Source: Phocaeicola_A sp964514145 (GTDB lineage: Bacteria > Bacteroidota > Bacteroidia > Bacteroidales > Bacteroidaceae). Taken from it: DNA of 10,325 nt. A program made the translations under genes and the position numbers. Positions 5,768 through 10,325 of this stretch are shown here, one piece after another (position 1 is the first letter of the stretch; each line of letters starts with the position of its first letter). The notes below the pieces were generated by a model. It did not search any database. It had not been told where the DNA came from and saw nothing but the letters and a program-made list of their open reading frames with translations. The stretch spans positions 1 through 10,325 of the forward strand of contig CAZEPM010000066.1 in the NCBI GenBank assembly GCA_964514145.1, given 5' to 3'.

Positions 5768-7255
5768 ATGAAAAAAATAATTAAGAAGGTCTTTGGAATA
5801 TTGGCTATTATACTGATTAGTTCAGCTGTAGCAGGCGTGACAACTTATTCGTTGATGCGTAAGCATCAGTCAAATCCTTCGTTTTCTGAGTTGTTTCCTC
5901 AAAACCCTGCAATGAAATTGGCTTCTTTGAGTCAGTCCGGCTCTCACCCGATTGATTTGACTCAAGCTGCAGAAATGTCACTGCATGCTGTAGTGCATAT
6001 AAAATCAACCCAAAACGGACGTGAGCAAGTCATTCAAACTCCGGGGGATATTTTTGATTTCTTTTTTGGAAATGGTTCCGGACGGCAACAGCGCGTGCGG
6101 ACACAACCGCGTGTGGGCATCGGTTCGGGAGTAATTATTAGCAAAGATGGATATATCGTTACGAATAACCATGTAATCGATAAAGCAGATGAGATAGCGG
6201 TAACGCTGAACGACAACCGTGAGTTTAAAGGCCGGTTGATAGGTACTGATCCTGATACGGATTTGGCTTTGATTAAAATCGAAGGAGATGATTTTCCGAC
6301 AATACCTATCGGCGATTCGGATGCTCTGAAAGTAGGTGAATGGGTATTGGCGATTGGTAATCCGTTTAATTTGGCTTCTACAGTAACAGCCGGTATTGTG
6401 AGTGCCAAAGCTCGTACACTTGGCGTCTATAGCGGTGGAATAGAATCGTTTATTCAGACCGATGCTGCCATAAACGAAGGTAATAGCGGTGGTGCTCTGG
6501 TAAATGCTCGTGGAGAACTGGTAGGAATTAACTCTGTGTTGACTTCTCCAACAGGTACCTATGCCGGATATGGTTTTGCAATTCCTACATCTATTGTGAC
6601 AAAGGTTGTTGCTGATATCAAACAGTATGGTGTTGTGCAGCGTGCTTTATTGGGAATTGGTGGACGTGATTTGACCGATTCGTCTCTGAAAAGTGAAGAT
6701 TTTGGTGTAGTTGAAGGCGTTTATGTAGCTGAAGTTCTGGAAGATGGTGCTGCAGCAAGTGCAGGTATACGTGTGAAAGACGTGATTACCGAGATCGATG
6801 ATAAGAAGGTGAAAAATATGGCAGAACTTCAGGAAGCAATTGCCAAACATCATCCGGGAGATAAAATTAAAGTGACTTTCATGCGTGATAAGAAATCGCA
6901 TAAGGTTGAAGTTCAGTTGCGTAATTCTCAAGGAAATACCAAAGTGGTGAAAAACGTTGGAATGGAAATATTAGGAGCTGCATTCAGGGAACTTCCTCAA
7001 AATCTGAAGAAACAATTAAATTTAAATTATGGTCTGGAGGTAACCGGTGTAACAAGTGGAAAAATGTCTGAAGCAGGTGTTCGTAAAGGATTTATCATCC
7101 TGAGAGCGAATGGCGAAACAATGAGGACGGTAGAGGATTTGGAAAATGTAATGCGTGATGCTGCTCAGTCTCCGGATCAGGTATTGTTCTTGAGTGGTGT
7201 ATTCCCTTCTGGCAAGCGAGGAAATTATGCAATAGACTTGAGTCAGAACGATTAA
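5768..7255 (+). CDS. degP: HtrA/DegP-family periplasmic serine endoprotease
   Basis: An envelope quality-control protease/chaperone (peptidase family S1C) of 495 aa. The ATG at 5768 is preferred over an in-frame TTG at 5762, because it gives a normal signal sequence MKKIIKKVFGILAIILISS. That hydrophobic segment at about 8-28 lacks a clear cleavage site and may act as a signal anchor. The protease domain at about 65-285 shows the full triad: His135 in TNNHVID, Asp165 in PDTDLALIKI and Ser240 in NEGNSGGALV. Two PDZ domains follow, at about 293-388 (beginning ALLGIGGRDL) and 395-488 (ending near the C-terminus). The Gly/Arg/Gln-rich loop at about 100-114 corresponds to the variable LA loop. The gene is monocistronic, with its own terminator at 7280. 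DegP versus DegQ naming is a convention; two PDZ domains fit both. Confidence 0.95.
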   Translation: MKKIIKKVFGILAIILISSAVAGVTTYSLMRKHQSNPSFSELFPQNPAMKLASLSQSGSHPIDLTQAAEMSLHAVVHIKSTQNGREQVIQTPGDIFDFFFGNGSGRQQRVRTQPRVGIGSGVIISKDGYIVTNNHVIDKADEIAVTLNDNREFKGRLIGTDPDTDLALIKIEGDDFPTIPIGDSDALKVGEWVLAIGNPFNLASTVTAGIVSAKARTLGVYSGGIESFIQTDAAINEGNSGGALVNARGELVGINSVLTSPTGTYAGYGFAIPTSIVTKVVADIKQYGVVQRALLGIGGRDLTDSSLKSEDFGVVEGVYVAEVLEDGAAASAGIRVKDVITEIDDKKVKNMAELQEAIAKHHPGDKIKVTFMRDKKSHKVEVQLRNSQGNTKVVKNVGMEILGAAFRELPQNLKKQLNLNYGLEVTGVTSGKMSEAGVRKGFIILRANGETMRTVEDLENVMRDAAQSPDQVLFLSGVFPSGKRGNYAIDLSQND

Positions 7256-7279
7256 TAATAATAAATATATAAGTGGAAT

Positions 7280-7317
7280 AAAGGTGGATATCTGGTGAAG
7301 ATATTCACCTTTGTTTT
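7280..7317 (+). terminator. intrinsic terminator after the htrA-family gene
   Basis: AAAGGTGGATATCT (7280-7293) pairs with AGATATTCACCTTT (7299-7312) across the loop GGTGA. This makes a 14-bp stem with one G-U pair, followed by GTTTT. It lies 25 bp after the stop codon. Confidence 0.85.
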
Positions 7318-7360
7318 GGATATAAATAAGATCTAATGCGTTGTATTTTCTTAATTCGTA

Positions 7361-7391
7361 TTGACATTGTGATGAGATTTATTACTTTTGC
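7361..7391 (+). promoter_or_regulatory. Bacteroidetes-type promoter of the 136-aa gene
   Basis: TTG at 7361-7363, exactly 19 bp, then TACTTTTGC at 7383-7391: a complete match to the Bacteroidetes TTG-N19-TAnnTTTGC layout. Transcription should begin near 7397-7399, leaving a leader of only about 10 nt before the ATG at 7408. This is the best-formed promoter in the window. Confidence 0.8.
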
Positions 7392-7407
7392 AATTAACTA
7401 AGAAAAC

Positions 7408-7818
7408 ATGATTATGAAGATATTGAAAGTTTTATGTACTCTATTTCTAGTGTTAACTGTAACGACTGTTCACGCATCTCATCGTGGAGATGAATCAATA
7501 TATGTTATGGGAGCTTCTTTTTGCTTTGGTGATTCCGTAGTTTATTTTACGGAAATTCAGCAAATGGAAGGCGTGCGCTTAACTCGTGAAGGCTTTTTGC
7601 CAAATAGGGAAGGATATAGTACTCAGTTGAAAAATTATTTGCAGACATTAGTGCCAAATCAGAATCATACAAGTGTAACCTATTTCTCCAAAAAGAAGTC
7701 GAAATTACAGAAAAAACTGTATAAACTCTTGAAACGGTATCAGGCAGCTGACGCATCAACCGTTGTTCGACATATACCTCTCTCTGATTTTAAATATGTT
7801 ATAGACCAATACTATTAA
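7408..7818 (+). CDS. small exported protein of unknown function
   Basis: I do not recognise this 136-aa protein. It begins with a Sec signal peptide (MIMKILKVLCTLFLVLTVTT) with a likely cleavage site after VHA at residue 23. No lipobox Cys is in place, so it should be soluble in the periplasm or secreted. The mature part of about 113 residues has a beta-like N-terminal half (IYVMGASFCFGDSVVYFTEIQ). A strongly basic helix-like stretch follows at 95-110 (KKKSKLQKKLYKLLKR), then a C-terminal part ending VIDQYY. The second Met (ATG at 7414) could be the real start; both give a good signal peptide. It has its own promoter and terminator, so it is a single-gene unit. Functional coupling to the neighbouring protease or lipoprotein is not shown by the sequence. 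Confidence 0.8.
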   Translation: MIMKILKVLCTLFLVLTVTTVHASHRGDESIYVMGASFCFGDSVVYFTEIQQMEGVRLTREGFLPNREGYSTQLKNYLQTLVPNQNHTSVTYFSKKKSKLQKKLYKLLKRYQAADASTVVRHIPLSDFKYVIDQYY

Positions 7819-7891
7819 GCGTGCGTTTGTAAATAATTTTGTGTCTAATTCTAACAAAATCAATGATATCGCAACGTGTTTTTTAGTGAGT

Positions 7892-7923
7892 AATACTATA
7901 TGCATAATATAGTATTCTTTTAT
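7892..7923 (+). terminator. AT-rich hairpin terminator after the 136-aa gene
   Basis: AATACTATAT (7892-7901) pairs perfectly with ATATAGTATT (7907-7916) over the loop GCATA, followed by CTTTTATT. It lies 73 bp after the stop. The stem has only two G-C pairs, so it is weaker than the other terminators. It could act on both strands or be a DNA-binding palindrome. Confidence 0.6.
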
Positions 7924-7971
7924 TGTTAGCAAATATTAACCATTTTGTTGTAATCAAATAAGCGGAAACGA

Positions 7972-7981
7972 TATAAATTAG
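7972..7981 (+). promoter_or_regulatory. weak candidate promoter of the fimbrillin-GLUG gene
   Basis: TATAAATTAG includes TAAATTAG, one mismatch from TAnnTTTG. A TTG at 7948-7950 lies 21-23 bp upstream, depending on how the -7 is placed. Transcription from here would start near 7986-7989, which would leave most of the left arm of the inverted repeat at 7980-8031 untranscribed. Confidence 0.3.
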
Positions 7982-8031
7982 CCCTCATCAAATAAAATTA
8001 ATTATAAACATGCTATTAAAAATAGAGGGCT
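7980..8031 (+). promoter_or_regulatory. inverted repeat AGCCCTC/GAGGGCT abutting the fimbrillin-GLUG start codon
   Basis: AGCCCTC (7980-7986) and GAGGGCT (8025-8031) are perfectly complementary over 7 bp around a 38-nt AT-rich loop. The right arm contains the only purine-rich, Shine-Dalgarno-like sequence and ends one base before the ATG at 8033. If transcribed, the helix would bury the translation start. If not, it could be an operator spanning the promoter. Confidence 0.45.
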
Positions 8032-8036
8032 TATGA
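8010..8036 (+). CDS. possible 8-codon leader ORF overlapping the fimbrillin-GLUG start
   Basis: ATG at 8010 opens MLLKIEGL and stops at TGA 8034-8036, which overlaps the downstream ATG as ATGA. Ribosomes reading it would pass through the GAGGGCT arm of the inverted repeat and finish on the next start codon, the layout of translational coupling. It is very short, has no clear ribosome binding site and may be chance. Confidence 0.25.
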   Translation: MLLKIEGL

Positions 8037-10192
8037 AAGTTGATTATATCAGTTTTGGTGTCTTGTTTTGTTTTGTAAATTTAGTTTGTAGTTGTCAGCA
8101 GGCGACAGTTGTAGAAGATGGTATTTTCTCTGAATCAGTCGTTGAGGTATCTTTTGCTAATAATAAAATTTACAGTCGTGTTATTGACGACATGTGGGAA
8201 GATGGTGATGCTATTGGAGTTTTTATGTATAAACATAGCGAATCTCCTTCAATGTCTACACTATTAAGTAGTCAAGATGGGCAAAAGTATACAAATGACA
8301 ATTCGTCTGATACGTTTGTTCCTGCCACGGACAATGATCGCCTTTATTATCCAACGGAATATAGTGTTGATTTTATTGCGTACTATCCGTATGCTACTGT
8401 TTCTGATTTATCTCTTTCGTGGGATATCAGTCGTCAACAAGCACCTTCTTCATTAGATTTATTATATAGTAATAACTTGAAAGATATATCCGCTACGGAA
8501 GATCCCTTATCTCTTTTATTCAGTCATCAATTGAGTAAATTAACATTTCAAATCAATGGTGGGGATGATGTTACAGAGGAAGAATTAGAGAATTTGGTTG
8601 TATATATCGACGATCTTCCGATACTTAGTTCTTTTAATTTGTTGACCGGTGAGTTTTCTATTGAAGAAGCGTCTCGTGATCGTTTACATGCGTATGTTAA
8701 TGGAGAATTAGCACAAATTTTAGTTTATCCTGACGATTGTGAAGGTAAAGAAGTCAGTGTAGTGACAACCTCGCAGACCTACGTTTTTCGAATAGCTTCT
8801 CCATCAAAATGGGAGAAAGGTTATCATTATAGTTATAGTGTAACATTGGATAAGTATGGAAATTCTGTGGATTTATCTGCTGAGATTGTTCCTTGGGAGG
8901 ATCAAGAAGGTGCGTTAGATGAGGATGCTACCCAATATCCGGTTTCTTGGGATGGTTCTCAGTCTGATATTCAATGGTATAATGAAAATGTAGAAACGTT
9001 TGAATTATCTACGCCGGCTGAGCTTTGCGGCTTATCTCAATTAGTGTCGGCGGGGAATACTTTCGAAGAAAAAAAAATAATGTTGACTCGTGATATGAAT
9101 CTGAATGGGTATTCTTTTCCTGCAATTGGCGCCGATATGTCTCATGCATTTTGTGGAGAATTTGATGCGCAAGGGCATACAATCAGTGGCATTAATATTG
9201 ATCCGGAAGACACAACAAGCTATATCGCTCTTTTTGGTGTTAATTCTGGTACGATTAGAAATCTGACAACTATGGGAGATATGCAGATAAAAAGAACTCA
9301 GGAACGAACTTATGCAGCTGGCATTGTGGCTTATAATATGGGTAAAGTGGAATACTGCAATAATTATGTGCATTTATCTGTAGAAGTGAATGGAGAAAGC
9401 AAAACAACTTATATGTATGTGGGAGGACTTGTAGGTTCTAATTTAGGTACTGTAAGTAACTCTCAAAATAGAGGACGGATTGTTGGTAATCACGAAAATG
9501 AAGATAATGCAGCTAATACATATGTGGGTGGAGTAGTAGGTCTAATGATTGATAGTAAAGTCTTAGAATGTATTAATTATCAGTCGGTTGATGTTAGTGG
9601 TGGATATGTGTGTGTTGGTGGAGTTTGCGGATATATGGCTGGTCAAGAGATAAAAGATACTCCGACATCTATATTGGAAAATTGTAGAAATTATGGAGAT
9701 ATAACATCAACAGGATTTTCTACATTAGTTTCTGCTGGCGGTATTGTCGGAAATAGTGCTCTTTGTTCTTCAAAACTTTGTGGCAGCTCTAATTATGCAA
9801 ATGTACAAGCTACTGCTAATCGGTCAGATAAAATAGCGGCAAGTGGTGGCGTTATTGGTTCTGCTACGCATTGTTATTTGGCCAATAATGCTAATATGGG
9901 TTTGGTGATATCGCTTAATGAAAGTGATGAAGAAAAAGCATATGGCGGCGGATTGGTAGGTATGCTGAACGCGAGTTCGGAAATACATACGTCAATACAA
10001 CAATCTCAAGCCAATGTACAGGCGAGTGGTGCTTGCGGTGGACTTGTTGGATTTTTGGATTTAACCTCTCAAACTCCCGGTGTCGTATATGGTTGTAATA
10101 CCAATAAAGGTAATCCTGCCAAATGGATAGGAAGTGCATCAGGGGCGAATGTCCAGTCCGGCGTAAATATGACCACTCATTCCGAAGAATAA
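8033..10192 (+). CDS. fimbrillin-like (Mfa-like) lipoprotein with C-terminal GLUG repeats
   Basis: A 719-aa predicted lipoprotein. The signal peptide ends in the lipobox VCSC with lipidated Cys21. Residues about 36-290 read as a Bacteroidetes fimbrillin/Mfa-like domain: GDAIGVFMY (58-66), FIAYYPY (114-120), DLLYSN (142-147), the hallmark LLFSHQLSKLTFQI (161-174), and a closing IVPW (285-288). A bridge with STPAELCGLSQLVSAGNTF (326-344) and CGEFDAQGHTISGINI is typical of the lead-in to GLUG domains. From about 397 to 673 come nine GLUG-like units that should stack as a beta-helix. The gene is more AT-rich in codon use than degP and sits alone, without visible chaperone or anchor genes of a fimbrial operon. 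A tip adhesin or surface-binding protein is the likeliest role; this is inference. Confidence 0.9.
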   Translation: MKVDYISFGVLFCFVNLVCSCQQATVVEDGIFSESVVEVSFANNKIYSRVIDDMWEDGDAIGVFMYKHSESPSMSTLLSSQDGQKYTNDNSSDTFVPATDNDRLYYPTEYSVDFIAYYPYATVSDLSLSWDISRQQAPSSLDLLYSNNLKDISATEDPLSLLFSHQLSKLTFQINGGDDVTEEELENLVVYIDDLPILSSFNLLTGEFSIEEASRDRLHAYVNGELAQILVYPDDCEGKEVSVVTTSQTYVFRIASPSKWEKGYHYSYSVTLDKYGNSVDLSAEIVPWEDQEGALDEDATQYPVSWDGSQSDIQWYNENVETFELSTPAELCGLSQLVSAGNTFEEKKIMLTRDMNLNGYSFPAIGADMSHAFCGEFDAQGHTISGINIDPEDTTSYIALFGVNSGTIRNLTTMGDMQIKRTQERTYAAGIVAYNMGKVEYCNNYVHLSVEVNGESKTTYMYVGGLVGSNLGTVSNSQNRGRIVGNHENEDNAANTYVGGVVGLMIDSKVLECINYQSVDVSGGYVCVGGVCGYMAGQEIKDTPTSILENCRNYGDITSTGFSTLVSAGGIVGNSALCSSKLCGSSNYANVQATANRSDKIAASGGVIGSATHCYLANNANMGLVISLNESDEEKAYGGGLVGMLNASSEIHTSIQQSQANVQASGACGGLVGFLDLTSQTPGVVYGCNTNKGNPAKWIGSASGANVQSGVNMTTHSEE
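9221..10051 (+). repeat. GLUG-type protein repeats, about 30-40 residues each
   Basis: After the unit ALFGVNSGTIRNL (residues 399-411), the motif AGIVA or GGxxG recurs at residues 429, 464, 499, 529, 569, 605, 639 and 669. Spacings are 35, 35, 30, 40, 36, 34 and 30 residues. The forms include GGLVG three times, GGVVG, GGVCG, GGIVG and GGVIG. The DNA copies are diverged, so the array is old rather than a recent tandem expansion. Confidence 0.85.
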
Positions 10193-10285
10193 ATACACAA
10201 TATAATTCCTTCTTATCTGTCAGACAGCGTGTCCGTTATTTAGGGCAGCTGTTGACTTGCATCCTCGGAGAGTATTGAATATGAT
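10193..10285. other. 3' untranslated stretch after the lipoprotein gene
   Basis: Ninety-three bases separate the stop codon from the terminator. They hold a perfect palindrome CTGTC-A-GACAG at 10217-10227 and no convincing ORF or promoter. The stretch seems less AT-rich than the upstream gene. I cannot tell whether it is a plain 3' UTR or a small RNA that uses the terminator. Confidence 0.4.
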
Positions 10286-10325
10286 AGAGACCGCCCAAAA
10301 GTGATTTTGTGGCGGTCTCTTTTTT
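10286..10325 (+). terminator. strong intrinsic terminator at the right edge
   Basis: AGAGACCGCC (10286-10295) pairs with GGCGGTCTCT (10311-10320). The intervening CAAAA/TTTTG (10296-10300 with 10305-10309) extends the helix past one bulged T to a GTGA loop. A run of T reaches the end of the window. The T tract on this strand shows that it serves rightward transcription, ending the fimbrillin-GLUG transcript. Confidence 0.88.

Noticed and set aside
5671..5784. 37-codon ORF overlapping the start of the htrA-family gene
   Set aside because: AT-driven composition, overlaps the signal-peptide codons of a certain gene, and crosses the TTAAC repeats.
7980..8031. Invertible promoter (phase-variation) reading of the AGCCCTC/GAGGGCT repeat
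   Set aside because: The arms are only 7 bp and 38 bp apart, too short and close for the known invertible promoters of Bacteroides, and no invertase gene is nearby.
9041..10139. Leftward ORFs of 74-110 codons opposite the GLUG repeats
   Set aside because: Shadows of the repeat-rich gene; the translations have no recognisable domain.
1..10325. tRNA genes, CRISPR arrays, insertion sequences, integrase or toxin-antitoxin genes
   Set aside because: I looked for cloverleaf ends, regularly spaced DNA repeats, transposase motifs and paired small ORFs and saw none.

Overview
The window looks like a chromosomal segment from a member of the Bacteroidales, most likely Bacteroidaceae or a close relative. 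Several upstream regions carry the Bacteroidetes-type -7 element TAnnTTTGC: three copies of TACCTTTGC and one of TACTTTTGC. Genes mostly lack obvious Shine-Dalgarno sequences. The protein families (fimbrillin-like plus GLUG lipoprotein, a YihY/BrkB protein with a long C-terminal extension, grpE-dnaJ away from dnaK) also fit this group.

Left part (1-2100): a leftward grpE-dnaJ operon encodes the nucleotide exchange factor and J-protein of the DnaK chaperone cycle. Its promoter lies back to back with the promoter of a rightward ABC-F gene. The shared intergenic region holds two facing TACCTTTGC elements, a TGTCA-N3-TGACA inverted repeat between them, and two identical 13-bp palindromic repeats exactly 30 bp apart.

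Middle (2100-5770): the ABC-F ATPase (translation-factor type) is convergent with a leftward YihY/BrkB-family membrane protein. The leftward RNase P RNA gene (rnpB) ends only about 21 nt upstream of the yihY-like start codon. About 230 bp of AT-rich DNA separates rnpB from the rightward htrA/degP-family periplasmic protease.

Right part (5770-10325): the protease gene ends in a clear intrinsic terminator. Next is a small exported protein of unknown function with a textbook Bacteroidetes promoter and a very short leader, closed by its own AT-rich terminator. Last is a large lipoprotein that joins an N-terminal fimbrillin (Mfa-like) domain to a C-terminal GLUG-repeat region, probably surface-exposed. 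A strong terminator closes the window.

Most of the region is housekeeping (chaperones, tRNA processing, translation factor, envelope protease), with a more accessory-looking cell-surface gene at the right. I did not find a clearly new multi-gene system. The most interesting signals are the one-sided degeneration of the second ATP site in the ABC-F protein, the compact divergent control region of grpE and the ABC-F gene, and the leader of the fimbrillin-GLUG gene, where an 8-codon upstream ORF and a 7-bp inverted repeat sit on the start codon.
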